A stretch of DNA of 64,000 nt from Tritrichomonas musculus (GCA_039105265.1 JAPFFF010000028.1:434001-498000), one strand, 5' to 3'; positions 11,719 through 22,587 are shown, counted from the stretch's first letter. The notes: a model not told the origin generated them from the letters alone. Program-made: numbers and translations.

Positions 11719-12151
11719 GTTTGAAATATGAAGAGTAAATCTATATTTCAAAGCAACGTCCATTGAATAAAAATTCAATTGGATTGAAAAGAAATCTTTT
11801 CTTTTGTGAGAAAAATCATTACAAAAAAATTTGTTTTGTTTGAAATATGAAGAGTAAATCTATATTTCAAAGCAACGTCCATTGAGTAAAAATTCAATTG
11901 GATTGAAAAGAAATCTTTTCTTTTGTGAGAAAAATCATTACAAAAGATTTTGTTTTGTTTGAAATATGAAGAGTAAATCTATATTTCAAAGCAACGTCCA
12001 TTGAATAAAAATTCAATTGGATTGAAAAGAAATCTTTTCTTTTGTGAGAAAAATCATTACAAAAAATTTTGTTTTGTTTGAAATATAAAGAGTAAATCTA
12101 TATTTCAAAGCAACGTCCATTGAATAAAAATTCAATTGGATTGAAAAGAAA
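11719..12151. repeat. Four tandem 119-bp repeats inside the pogo-like element
   Basis: Copies begin at 11719, 11838, 11957 and 12076, spaced exactly 119 bp; the last is truncated near 12151. Each has two potential stem-loops: GAAATAT...ATATTTC with a 13-base loop, and TTCAATTGGATTGAA. Copies differ by only a few bases. The location between a terminal repeat and the 3' end of the transposase suggests subterminal transposase-binding or expanded regulatory sequence (inference). Confidence 0.9.
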
Positions 12152-12278
12152 CTTTATTTTTTTGGAAAAAAATCGAAATTAAAACTTTCTTTTGTAATAA
12201 AAAACAACTGAAACCTCTAGTTTTTTAAAAATTTTCCGTAAAGAGTAAAAAAACAAAAAAACTTGTGAATGATATAAA

Positions 12279-13480
12279 TTAATAATATTGCGACCATGCA
12301 TATACGAGGTTATCTATAGATAATTCTTCAAAAGCTTTTTGAACAAATGTTACTGTTCTTTTCATTCCTACTTCTTTTTCTTGATTTCCAAAAAGATAAT
12401 TTGATATTTTAGAATTAACCTTAGATTTCAAAGGTGCGAAAATGGACAAGTCTAAAGGCTGTAAAATGTCTGTTAAACCGCTTGGAATAAAATATAAATT
12501 AATATTTAATTGTTTAGCAACCATGATTGATTTGAGACTTTTGTGAGAAGCATATAAATTCCAATTGGAATTGGAATTTCTGAGTTAAATTGTTTTCTAA
12601 TAAAATTTAAATATTCTATAAAATTTTCTGTTGTCATGTATGACTTTTTAGAGAAGGTTGAAATATTTGGCTCAATTAATTGACCTAATAATTCATCTTT
12701 TTCCTCTTCAGAATTTGCACCTGCAATAATAAACAAAGGTAATTTGCAATTCGTGCTTGTAATGCTTGCCATAACCGAAATTCTCTCCTTGGTGGAGTCT
12801 AAAACATTAATTGATACGTTGCTTGAATTCTTGTACGCCCAAGTTTTTACACAATTTGGTAGAATTTGAAATCCGGTTTCGTCACCGTTTACCACAGGTT
12901 CGCCTTTTAAGCGTGCGTTTTCTATCACTGATTGAATTGTTGCTTTGAATTCATCTATAACATATGTATTATCACTTTTTGGATTGTTTTTAGATCTTTG
13001 TTTAAAATGTGCCATTTTTGAAGAAACATTATGTCTTGTTTTAAAATCATGAATAAAATGAGCGCTGCAATTGAAATTCGGAATTTCAAGATCATCTTCG
13101 TGAATCAAATTGAAAGCATCAAAAACGACGGTTTGAAATTGACTGTCACTAAAATAATTACCTTCTGAAATGTAATTTGCGTCTATATATTCCATTATGT
13201 TATCTTCTTGTTGGTCATTGAATATTCGGTGGAAGGATCCATGGTTTTTCGTATAAAAAGGGTTCCATGATTTATCTTCATCCCATTTTTTCATCCATCC
13301 TCTCAGAGTTTTTCTATTTATTCCATGTAATGCTGCAATTCGTGAAACGAAATGACAATCTTCATTTAAACTGTTTTTATGTTCCAAGTACTTCTGTTTG
13401 ACTGTCATACATAGATCAGGATCCTTCCAATATTTTATGTATGGATGTGGAAACCGACTTTTGGTTTTTTTGCTTTTCAT
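12279..13480 (-). pseudogene. Pogo-like transposase (HTH + CENP-B-like HTH + DDE_1), frameshifted
   Basis: The N-terminal part (13480-12506, 324 aa) has an HTH segment HGINRKTLRGWMKKW (~residues 53-67), a second DNA-binding segment containing DFKTRHNVSSKMAHF typical of CENP-B/Tc5-type HTH, and the first catalytic Asp in GDETGF. The C-terminal part (12524-12279) is in another frame and carries IPSGLTDILQPLDLSIFAPL, the conserved block before the last acidic residue of DDE_1 transposases. The break lies just where the second Asp (LLD-type motif) is expected: IGIYMLL is followed in the next frame by SHKSLKS, so a small deletion may have removed that Asp. Initiator TCACTTT (13494-13500 on the minus strand) lies 13 bases before the ATG. 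Inactive as it stands. Confidence 0.88.
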
Positions 13481-13493
13481 TTTTCTTTTGAAA

Positions 13494-13500
13494 AAAGTGA
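13494..13500 (-). promoter_or_regulatory. Inr initiator of the pogo-like transposase
   Basis: TCACTTT on the minus strand, 13 bases upstream of the transposase ATG. It matches the trichomonad Inr consensus (TCA then pyrimidine then T/A), which suggests the element carries a host-compatible promoter. Confidence 0.55.
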
Positions 13501-13622
13501 CAAAAGCAATAGCATTTCTATTTTTTAATTTCTCATTATTGATATATTTATTTATTTGGAATATAAAATTATTTTTTATTATTTTTCATTTTTATCATAA
13601 ATTATTAAAATAATAATAATTA

Positions 13623-13648
13623 TTTTTTTTTTTTTTTTTTTTTTTTTT
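13623..13648. repeat. 26-base poly-T run
   Basis: Uninterrupted T run inside the pogo-like element between its transposase promoter and right terminal repeat, followed by the palindrome TTAACTAGTTAA. Confidence 0.8.
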
Positions 13649-13723
13649 GTTAACTAGTTAAAAAAAAATATTGTTAACCATGTTAAAATTAAAAAATGGC
13701 TGAATTGTAGGGAGAGTGGAGTA

Positions 13724-14879
13724 TTTATAATATGATGATATTAAATTTGATTTGTCCAGAAATTAGAGTTTATTTAATTTTTGGACTTTTTAAATGGACT
13801 TTTTAAATGAACTTTTTGGATAAAAAAAAAAAAATAGAAAACGTATAGAAACCGTTCTGTCTTGGACTTTTATTTACATCATTATTTTTGTTAATGCTCA
13901 TACAATATATTCTATCAATAAAAAAAAATATCCTATTTAATTTTTCGAACCCAAGCCCCAAAAATATCCATTGAGTTATTATCATAGTGGCCATAAGAAA
14001 AAATATTTTATATAATATAAAATTAGTATTTATTATAAGTTTTTTATTATTATAAAAAAGGGAAATAATCTCATTAAATCCTTATTATTGAACTAAACCT
14101 TTTTTTAAAACTCTCTAATGTCAGCAAAAAGTCTATTTGTTACAAATAGTATTTGTATATATCGATTGTGTTATAAATCTTTTGTTAATTAAATTATGAG
14201 TAAATATTCAATGAAACAAAGCATTAAGAAGTGATGTTAAATCTCAAAACTTGATTATTTGAAATATCAACAAGTTTTTGAGACTTCATATTTTAAATTA
14301 ATAGGATCGTGGCGATAAAGAATAGCATTAATGCGTTCTATGTCTTTTAATTGAAAGCTATTTTGGAAAAACAGATAATTTAAAACATTTTTAGAATGGA
14401 CATAGTCCAGGAGTTCAAGTTGAGTTGAAAGCCATCGTCAACAGAAACCAACACTTATATACTACTAGTATATAAACAAGCTGGAGATATTGTATACAAG
14501 CTGTATATTATAGACTAAAATCATTTGTAAAATTTCATATTTAAATTATAAAAGTTTAACTTTTTTCAAATAAATACCTTTTCGACATTGAATTATTCAA
14601 TGATTGAATGTCTTAAGTCTTAAGACTCTTAAGAATTTTCTTACAAAGAAAATTTATTAGGCAATTAGCTTACATAAGCAAACTCTACTGTATTATTAAT
14701 TCTTTTTTGATTTTATTATATCTAAAGATATAATCTAACTATGAATTGTATACTTATGTTGAAAAATTTTCCGAAACATATTAAAATTGTTAACGTTTCA
14801 CTGAACACATAATGGCGGTTGTTTTTCTGTTAACAATTTTAAACGAACAAATTATAACGCTTAACTTTTCATTTTTATA
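13724..14879. other. Intergenic, AT-rich
   Basis: No supported gene. 14440-14520 contains short palindromic sequence around TATACTACTAGTATATA. The 3' part leads into the promoter of the hAT-like remnant. I searched for terminal repeats of that element here and found none convincing. Confidence 0.5.
14869..14875 (+). promoter_or_regulatory. Inr initiator of the hAT-like gene
   Basis: TCATTTT lies four bases before the ATG at 14880, the normal trichomonad spacing. It fixes the start of the BED-finger ORF. Confidence 0.6.
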
Positions 14880-15713
14880 ATGGAAATACAAGAGAATGTC
14901 CACTGGAAAAAAATTGGTTTACCCAGACATGAAAATGGAAGAGATATTTACAAATTCCAATGCCTGATCTGTGGAAAAATATTTAAAAGGCACAGAAATG
15001 CAAATGCCCATTGCAAACTTTGCTTGTACCTTAAGCAGCAAATCCCTGACCAGAGAACAATCAATGACTTTTTTAATGTTCCTGCTGCTTTAAATGAAGC
15101 CCCTGTAGCTGAACCTCAATTAATCCCCAATTTGGACATAACTGATGCCAAAACAATTGCTCTAATTGAGCTAATCAGTGAAATGAATATACCTCATACA
15201 CAACTCAGTTCACCAGCTTGACAAAAATTCGTTGAATCTCTAAATGTTGAGCTGAGCCATCTTTCTTACGTATTCACTTACGATGGACTACAGGAATACC
15301 GAAATAAAAGTGGTGAAGATAAAGAAGCTTTGATGAAAACGTTTACATCATTTTGTATTGCTTCGTTTGGAACTGAACTTGTAGATTCATCTTTTCTCAT
15401 TGCAGCTTTTGAATATTATCTTGATCAAGTCGTCTACGAAAAAAGGTCATCGACAAGGTTCTGGAAAAGTATGGTTACTTGCACTTTTATTGAACATGAG
15501 CTAATTGACGATAAGCCAATTTCATTTGAACTGCAAACTAAAGTTGCTCTGGTTTTTGTTACCCTTCCAGCTTCAGAAGCTATTGCTGAAAGGTGTTTTT
15601 CAGCTTTAAGAAGACTGTTGAACGATTATAATTGTTCAATTGGATCTGATGTATTTCTTACAATGAGCAAAATTAAATTGAATTCACGCTATTCGAGGAA
15701 ATATCCGCTTTAA
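14880..15713 (+). pseudogene. hAT-like transposase remnant (zinc finger + C-terminal dimerisation region)
   Basis: One reading frame from 14880 to 15713, interrupted only by a TGA at 15219-15221. The N-terminal ~55 residues contain a BED-like finger (CLICGKIFKRHRNANAHCK: Cys-x2-Cys then His/Cys). The C-terminal part carries LPASEAIAERCFSALRRL, the signature of the hAT dimerisation region. The catalytic core between them is absent: ~277 codons against the usual ~600. This is therefore an internally deleted hAT copy with a nonsense codon. A domesticated finger protein (first 113 codons translated alone, with an intact Inr) is a less likely reading. No terminal repeats were identified. Confidence 0.78.
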
Positions 15714-16177
15714 TATATCAGATTCAACACTGATAATTATAAAAATCATTAAAAAATATGATTTTAATAAAAATTAATTAAAGCAATCTTGAAATTATAT
15801 TGAATTAAACCTCTTTTTTTAATTTAAAATTTTGAAAAAATTATCGTAAATATTCAGATTTTTTTTTGATTAATGTCATAGAAATCAAATTATCTACCTC
15901 TGAAATTAAATATGTTAAGTGAGATGAAATACATACTTATGATTCCAAAATGGATAATTTAGAACAAGTTTTAAGAAAAAGTTAGAGAATTCCATTGATA
16001 TATTTCTGAATAAAGTTTTAATTTGTGAAATGAAATACTGAATATGATGATCGCTAACAAGTATCATTAATATTAAATTTAATATAATATGTTGCTTCTT
16101 ATTCATTATTTAATATAGTATTTTTATATTTTAAATATATCTTATATGATTATTAAAAAAGAAAAAGCATCTATGTT
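15714..16177. other. Intergenic, AT-rich
   Basis: No credible gene; only short, low-complexity open frames. Separates the hAT-like remnant from the next element. Confidence 0.5.
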
Positions 16178-16186
16178 AATATAACG

Positions 16187-17176
16187 TAAACCTTCGAAAG
16201 GTCACCCTAAAATATTAACCTGACCACAAATTTTTTTTTTTTGGGTCACTACCCAAAAAAAAAATGAAGCGTTCGCGTTTGACCCTTTTATTTCTAGTGT
16301 ATTTTTTGGATTATTTTTTATAAAACCATGTTCTATAATTAATTTTTTATTGATTCATGTATTTTTTTAAAGTGAATTTTGATTTTAGAAAACAAAATTT
16401 TATGATATGACTTGTTATATGAAATACTTTAAATTTTATTTAGAAAAGACTTCTTTATTTGAAAATCAAGTAAAAGTTTGTCAAAACAGGATAATCTTTT
16501 AAAATCTGAAATAGTTATTAATATATCTTAATATTGTATTCAAACATGAAATAAAAGAAAGAAATGCCAATTTTTTTTTAATTATATAAGTGATTAGTAA
16601 CATTAATTAATAGCAAAATGAACTAAAATGCATAGTATAAACTATGAAAAAAAGATAAAAAATATAAAACAAGTAAATGAATAGTTTGTATTATTTTAAA
16701 TTTGTAGATTTCAAAGCTTAATATAAAAAAATATTACGTAACTTAAATTTATGTATAATTTCTCTTTTCATAAGTCATCTAAACAATAAATTAACTGACA
16801 ATGAAAATCAGAAAAAAATATGATACAAAAAAAAATCAATTAACTTTCAAGAAAAAAGGTTTTCTGATATTAAAAATTGCAATTAAATAGAATAATAGAG
16901 AAAATAATTTCAAAAAACAATTTTTGAGAAAAATATCAGATGCATTATTCTAATGAAATAAAAATTTTTATTAAAAAGGATTGAAAAGCTTGTAAATTTT
17001 TTAATAAACCTTTTTTTATATAAATATTTATTCCACATTTTGAGATAAATGAATTTTAAAAATTTCGGGTCAAAAACCGCTTTGGGTAGGCGGTAATTTG
17101 CGACCCCTGGTCAAAATATACCTAAAATTTTTGACCCGATTGAAAATGGGTAAATCGGGTACCCCTTACAAGGTCT
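16187..17176. mobile_element. Non-coding inverted-repeat element, Mutator-like target duplication
   Basis: A ~990-bp block is flanked by direct repeats TAATATAACG (16177-16186 and 17176-17185), an 8-10 bp target duplication depending on where the end is set. Its ends are imperfect inverted repeats: TAAACCTTCGAAAGGTCACCC on the left against the complement of GGGTACCCCTTACAAGGTCTA on the right, matching at 15 of 21 positions. Further in, both sides carry GGGTCA/TGACCC and ACCCAAA motifs, so the inverted repeat probably runs ~100 bp with decay. GC-rich ends stand out from the AT-rich interior. No ORF inside. A 9-bp-type duplication favours a MULE-derived MITE; hAT (8 bp) cannot be excluded. Confidence 0.65.
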
Positions 17177-17390
17177 AATATAACGCGTGAAATGTTTAAT
17201 TTGGATCAATGATTCAAATAATTTAAATCAAATTCTTTATATAAAAAAAGACTAATTGTAGAAGTTGTTCAACAATAACTTCTACAAAGTTAAATAATAG
17301 AACGCTAGATATTTTTTATATTAAGGGTTTGATTGATTGGATAAAAAAAAAAAAAACATAAAAACAATATATCATAAAAAATGAAAAAAA

Positions 17391-17618
17391 TCAACTTGCA
17401 GGAAAGATAAATCGACTTAATATCATTGCATAGAATATATAAAAAAAGAATTTTTTGAAAATGGTCCATTCTTTAGATATGAAAAAACAATTTTTGAAAT
17501 AATCGATTATTTGAGTAGAATCATCTTGAGATATATCAACGACCTGATTCGGTTTATCCGTGGATAAGCCTATCAATCATATTAAAAAAAAGACCAGGCA
17601 AGTAAACTGTTTCTTCAT
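17391..17618 (-). pseudogene. Possible decayed small secreted or membrane protein
   Basis: Reading the minus strand from the ATG at 17618 gives MKKQFTCLVFFLI, a TGA, then in the same frame a further 61 codons including KPNQVVDISQDD and a hydrophobic C-terminal helix. The start looks like a signal peptide interrupted by one stop. It is short with no recognised family, and could be chance. Confidence 0.2.
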
Positions 17619-18221
17619 TATATTAATATTTCTGATTATTATAATTAAAGTATTGAAAAACTCTATAATTTAGTATAGAAAAAAATAATCGTAAACTATT
17701 CAAATATTTACATTTTTCTGTAGTTTACAACTTTTGGACTTTTTTTGTGGATTTTTTATATTGACTTGTTATTTGGACTATTTTGTTAATTTTTTTAAAC
17801 AGACTTTCTTAAAAGCCACTTTTTGGACCTTTACAATAACCGCTGCAAAGGGTTATTTCCTGGATTTAAAATTATTTTTATTTAACCTCAAAAACGCAGA
17901 AGAACGTGAAAAAAAGAATTTTGATATTCATTTTTTCAATTTTCTTTCCCATTACGTCATTATTATCATTTTATCTTATTCTTATAAAGTCACTATAACT
18001 AGAAATATTATCAAAATAAGATTTTTTTTCTATTTTAAATGATGAATTCAACTCTTCGTCTTTATATATATAGATAGATAGATATCCTTTATTAAGGGTA
18101 AAGTTGGTTTGGAACTTTTTCAATGAATAAACTATTCAAAAAATAGAAAACCCAACTATGCCCTTAAAACTATTATAAATAAATTATATAATTTATCCAA
18201 CTTTACAGCTCCAAATATGTG
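17619..18221. other. Intergenic, AT-rich
   Basis: A Phe-rich 102-codon open frame (17734-18042) lacks an ATG start and has chance composition; not called. A short GATA repeat (ATAGATAGATAGATA) occurs near 18071. Confidence 0.45.
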
Positions 18222-19403
18222 AAGGGTGTCCAGAAGCCTAGTTAGTATTTCAAGATGCAATCGTGTAATAAACTAAAACGAAATGTTTTTAAAATTGTTT
18301 AATTAAACATACTTTATAGATAGAAAATGAAATGATTTATTTCAAAAAATGATTGAGGATAAATGGACGTTTATAATTTCATACGTTAATTTTTCCTAAT
18401 GACGCAACTCTCATTAGTCAAAAAATATCATGATGACGGCCTTTCAGCTGTTCAAATCTTTGATATATTAAAAGAGATATTTGAAGATGACGCAATACCA
18501 TATTCAGCCATCACCTATCACTTTCGAAGAGAGAGCTGGATTTTATTGAGTCCGATAAAAATAAAGGAAGAAGACATCCCAATTATCGTATTGATAACCT
18601 TATTTTAAAGGAACTTAATGATGATCCAATAAAAAGCTGCAGGCAAATAGCACACTGCATTGGGTATTCAGTTTCATCAGTTCATTACGTTTTATCGGTC
18701 AGATTAGGATATAAACCAAACAATTTACGCTGGATCCCGTACATTTTATTTTAACAGGAGATGAATCCTGGTTTTTTTACCGCACGCAAGGTGGAATAAT
18801 GTGGCTACCAGAAGGAGAACAACCGCCATCAAAGGCTAGAATTGCTCAAGGTTGAACCAAAAATTTTGATTACTATTTTTTGGAACCCCGATGGTCTCCA
18901 GTTAATTGATGCATGCGATTCGAATGATACATTTGATTTGCAATACTTTATAGAAAATGTTCTTGAACCAATTGTAAATAGTGATATTGTTGCAAAATCA
19001 AAAAGACAAAAACAAAGGTTCATAGTTCATATGGACAATTATCCTCTCCATATATCAAGAATGACTCAAAGTTACATCTCATCTCATGGGTTATATATGC
19101 CAAGGCATCCCCCTTATTCGCCAGATATATCACTTTGCGACTCTTTTTATTCTGATATTTAAAAAGCAAGATAATTGGAAAAACATTTGTAACAAAAGAA
19201 GATCTGATTTCATGGATTGAGGAACAAATATCTGAAATACAAAAGAGCGTACTTGAAAAAGTTTTCACTGAATGGCAGATTCGCCTCGAAGAATTTATTA
19301 AAGTAAAAGGAGAATACATTGAATAAACATACTTAAATATTTAATTAATTTTTGATTTCTTTCATTTGGTCTTTCAATGCTAACTAGGTTTCTGGACGAC
19401 CTG
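18222..19403. mobile_element. mariner transposon copy
   Basis: Terminal inverted repeats at 18222-18249 and 19376-19403 share GTCCAGAAgCCTAGTTAGtATT (lower-case positions differ). The right end is followed by TA; on the left the corresponding dinucleotide is TG, apparently a mutated target duplication. The 1.18-kb length and single transposase gene are normal for mariner. Confidence 0.85.
18399..19325 (+). pseudogene. mariner (D,D34D) transposase, multiple frameshifts
   Basis: Successive frames give one transposase: an N-terminal HTH (VKKYHDDGLSAVQIFDILK), a second HTH (SCRQIAHCIGYSVSSVHYVL), the first catalytic Asp in TGDESWFFY, the block ILITIFWNPDGLQLIDAC, then HMDN and PPYSPDISLCD. There are exactly 34 residues between the Asp of HMDN and the Asp of LCD, the mariner signature. 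The end reads W-x-x-RL...KGEYIE. I count about four frame changes (near 18590, 18755, 18850 and 19160). The catalytic residues survive but the gene cannot make a full protein. Confidence 0.88.
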
Positions 19404-19647
19404 TAATTCTTGATATGAAACAGTATAATCAATGTTGAAAATAATATTTGAGAAATAATTTTGGCTGATATTATTGGTTGAATTGGACAGAATGAGGTGA
19501 CAAGATATTAATTCATGGATTAATTTGATAATTTAGTTATGACTGAGTTAAAATCATTGAGGGATACAGCATTATTTGCTTATGTTGTTGATTGCATTGA
19601 ATTGAATGTGGTGGTAAGATATTAATTTGTGAATTATCTCACAATTA

Positions 19648-19702
19648 AGACTCGATTACTTCCAAGAGCGTTTCATAAAAAAACTTGGAAGTAATAGAGT
19701 CT
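19648..19702. repeat. 19-bp-arm hairpin followed by T-run
   Basis: AGACTCgATTACTTCCAAG (19648-19666) pairs with CTTGGAAGTAATaGAGTCT (19684-19702) at 18 of 19 positions with a 17-base loop, then a run of T. It could be a terminator-like or small-RNA structure, or the end of a foldback element. Confidence 0.65.
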
Positions 19703-19844
19703 TTTTTCTCTATAATAATATTCATCAATTCAATCACCTAAGAACTTAGAAGCTATGCTGCATTTAAGTAGTAATAATCGCATTATTTATCAACATTAAA
19801 ATCAAAACCACTGGGACGACTAATATTGACATAATTAAAGATTT

Positions 19845-20220
19845 TTTTTTGGGGGTAGGTATCGGGGGTACATGAAGTGGTTGCATGTGATGTCATCATG
19901 AGAGGATGTGTGTGATTTGATCATGAGAGGGTTGCGAGATGTCTTCATGAGATGCTAGCATGGGGGATGGTGTAGGGAACAAGTTATCAATAGTTATTCA
20001 TAGTGAAGGGGAATGGATAACTAGTTCCAGCAAATGAGGTCTTCCGAGATAGGTGGCTGGGTGGGGGTCGCTTGGGGTTGAGTGAGGTGTAGGTTCATCA
20101 TTGCCAGGGAGAATTGTGCGAGCGTACTATGATGCCAACGGGACATCTCCAAACATCGCCAAGTTATTGTCACTTTTGGTACCTTTCATTGCTATGGGCC
20201 CTCATTTGCTTGTACTAGTT
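19845..20220. other. G-rich island of unknown origin
   Basis: Base composition switches abruptly from A/T-rich to G-rich on the plus strand, with imperfect repeats of ATCATGAGAGG and TGGGGGT-like tracts. Six-frame reading gives no sustained ORF except 62 codons at 20101-20289 with no recognised family. It may be a fragment of a different repeat family or transferred DNA. Confidence 0.5.
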
Positions 20221-20507
20221 AACCATCCCACTTCACTATGTATAACTACTCTAATAATCATAATATTATTATATATAATATATAGATAGATCGGAAATGA
20301 TATAGAATATTTTTTTATAAAAGAAATTAATTAATAAAAGTTATACATTTTGTTAAGTTATATCTAATACTATTTATTTTTTCTGATTACATCTTTTAGA
20401 ATCTTTTCGGTTTTTATTTTTGTCAACTTTTTCATAACGCACGTTAAAATTTTTAAAATGACTGAGATTGAACAAAGATACTCAATCTTTTTTTATTAAA
20501 AAAACAA

Positions 20508-21035
20508 ATGCAGCCCAAAGATATTATCAATGAAATACAAAATACATATGGTGATGATGCGTACTGTGTTGCAAGCATTTATTTTTGGATCAAAGAAATT
20601 AAATGTGGGCGAAAAAGTCTCTCGAACATTCCCAGAGAGGGAAGGCCAATGGATGATGATGTTGATTATATAATTTCCCAACAACTCAAAATAAATCCGC
20701 ATATAAGTGCTCGAAAGATAGCTAAGAAGGCACATTGTTCAATTTCAACAGTTTTAAACCATTTACATCATGTTTTTGGTTTAAAAAGCCTTCATTTAAA
20801 ATGTGTGCTGCAACGATTAAATTACTTTCAAAAAGAGTTAAGAGTGCAATTATCCAAAATGATTTTAAATGAACTTAAAAAGGCAAGAAAGAAAAAATAC
20901 ATATTTATTCTAACAGGAGACGAGCCATGGTTCCGTTATACATATACTGTAAATCGAATGTGGGCAATGAACTTTGAAGAAGTTGATGAAATTGTGGAAA
21001 AGTCTTTGAATGACAAAAAAAAAAAAAAAAAAAAA
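20508..21035 (+). pseudogene. mariner-like transposase, N-terminal part
   Basis: About 170 codons: an N-terminal helical region (IIDELQ-like; actual start MQPKDIINEIQ), NIPREGRP linker, a second HTH (HISARKIAKKAHCSISTVLNHL) and the first catalytic Asp in LTGDEPWFRYTY. The reading frame runs into a poly-A tract (21019-21039), where foreign Maverick sequence begins. The C-terminal third reappears at 22672-22916 on the same strand, so the gene was split. The middle part with the second Asp is missing. Confidence 0.8.
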
Positions 21036-21389
21036 AACATTTGGTTCATCTACTAAAAATTGATTTAATGCTCTAGCTACTTCTTTTGCTCCCTTCCCTC
21101 TCATCGCATAACAAAAAGCCTTTCGGGTATTGATATTTATAAACATCAGATAATTCAAACCGTCTTTTGTCTTGTCATTTATGAAAGTATCCATTTGATA
21201 TCCCCCTGAGTGTTTTGAATATATATTCATAAATTTTGCCTTTGGTACTTTAACATCATGCACTATATTCTTCAAATAATTTAATGCTGCTTCTTCTGTA
21301 AATCCGTATCGTTTTGCAAGAGGAACAAATTTTGATGGTGTTTTCCACGGAAATGTTTTGTATAACTCCTCTATTGTTTTGTAAGTCAT
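21036..21389 (-). pseudogene. Maverick-type integrase (rve), N-terminal fragment
   Basis: About 115 codons are open from the ATG at 21389. The N-terminal helical zone (MTYKTIEELYKTFPWKTPSK) is followed by the start of the retroviral-integrase-like core: GGYQMDTFIND with the first catalytic Asp, then YLMFININTRKAFCYAMRGK, the second and third strands of the RNase H fold. It stops at ...NQFLVDEPN where the sequence enters a poly-T (minus strand), so the second Asp and the Glu are missing. The ATG follows the stop of the upstream gene by about 10 bases, suggesting a compact transposon gene array. Confidence 0.75.
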
Positions 21390-21398
21390 TTAAATTTA

Positions 21399-22344
21399 TT
21401 TAAACATATAACATCTTCTTGTATGGTAAGAATATCATCTCTATAGCAAAGCTTTCACCGACTGGTAATTTAAATGGTGCTTTATATTCACGCGCAGAAT
21501 ATAAATCAATCCAAAATCTTTGGTCTGTTGAATTCAGCTTAAAGTATTTGATGGGGTTGAAATTAACATTCGAATTACCAATATAATAACGATTTGATTG
21601 TTCTGCTATTGATGAATAAACTTTACATGAATGTCTATCCCATACATTATCAAACGTTAAAACTTTATCATAGTACTTTAAATAAACATCTTTATTGTTT
21701 TGACTAACTCCATCACCAATATTAAATACTTCATCAAAATCTTTATTTGTTTCTTTTAATTTGAATACTAAACCATATTCATCCGCATCATTATTATTTC
21801 GTTCTGAATATAATTTTTCATGAAAACCCCTCTCATCATAATAGCCATCAGATTGTATATCTCTATTTAAAATATCAGTATCTGACTGTACAAATATTTC
21901 ATTGAAGGACGTCCTTCCACCATGTTGCTATATAGTTTTTTATTGATGTATGAATGGCATTAAAGAATCCTCTAAAATCTCCTTCTATTGACATCCAATC
22001 GATAACTTTTACATCTTTTACTTTAATATTATCTTTATACAATAATATCATATTATTTATCTTTGAAGTCTTATCATTCCCTTCCACTATATTAAAATAT
22101 TTCTTTTGAAATTTTGCAATTGTGATGGTGAATTCAATTTTTCTTCTTCTCGCAATCAACCACATATTTCTTACCCCAACAATAGATTCTCCTCTATTTG
22201 AAGTGCACCATTCTTGTGGAAAATTAAAGTAGTATCGATTTGGTTTGCTGGGGTCTTGCTCTCCATCTTCAAAAAGTAAGCATATTCTATAGGGATTGGT
22301 GTTTGTTCTTCAGCTGGATTGAGCGTCGGGTACATTTCAATCAT
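21399..22344 (-). pseudogene. Maverick-associated virion-type protein, frameshifted
   Basis: Reading from ATG 22344 (MIEMYPTLNPAEEQ) and following frame changes near 22280 (run of T) and 21910, the pieces join into ~315 residues ending ...FLPYKKMLYV at 21399. Recognisable stretches are RYYFNFPQEW, GVRNMWLIARRRKIEFTIT and SNRYYIGNSNVNFNPIKYF. Position beside the integrase and beta-rich composition suggest a capsid or penton-type gene of Mavericks, but no diagnostic motif is visible, so function is inference. Two frame changes make it a pseudogene. Confidence 0.5.
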
Positions 22345-22587
22345 TATAAAACAACTTCTTGATTCGAAGGGATTATCTTGACGGGATCTTCAAGAAATCA
22401 CGCCATTCATATATACTACACTTTAAAGATACATTTTTTTTGTGCCAAAATAATTTTTACAACGAGACGATAAAACTTTTTGTTTGGAATTTTTTTGTTG
22501 CGAACTTTTTGAATTATCGAGGTGGTTGGAGCTTTTTGAAGGCTCTGGGGGCTTCCAAAGGCTCCAAGTGGCTGTGAAATGGGCTTA

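Larger units (their letters stand above)
11036..13721. mobile_element. Pogo-like (Tc1/mariner superfamily) DNA transposon, complete ends
   Basis: Perfect 28-bp terminal inverted repeats (CTCCACTCTCCCTACAATTC then AGCCATTT) lie at 11036-11063 and 13694-13721. Each end is flanked by TA (11034-11035 and 13722-13723), the target duplication of Tc1/mariner/pogo elements. The 2,686-bp element carries one transposase gene on the minus strand, broken by a frameshift, and a four-copy 119-bp repeat near its left side. Intact ends with a broken gene suggest a copy that could move only with a transposase supplied from elsewhere. Confidence 0.9.
19404..20507. other. Intergenic with hairpin and G-rich island
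   Basis: No supported gene. Holds two diverged ~50-bp direct repeats (19480-19530 and 19600-19645, sharing AAGATATTAATT), a strong hairpin (19648-19702) and an unusual G-rich stretch (about 19845-20220), both listed separately. Confidence 0.55.

Noticed and set aside
11719-12151. CRISPR array
   Set aside because: Four 119-bp units are continuous repeats with no unique spacers; eukaryotic transposon context.
17391-17618. TGA read as tryptophan in the signal-peptide-like frame
   Set aside because: Trichomonads use the standard code and other genes here do not need TGA as sense; simple decay or chance explains it better.
17734-18042. 102-codon Phe-rich frame
   Set aside because: No ATG at its start, no initiator, chance amino-acid composition.
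20101-20289. 62-codon frame in the G-rich island
   Set aside because: Ends in AT-rich low-complexity sequence and has no recognisable domain.
21899-22165. Independent 88-aa gene
   Set aside because: It is one piece of the frameshifted Maverick-associated gene; frames on both sides continue the same protein.
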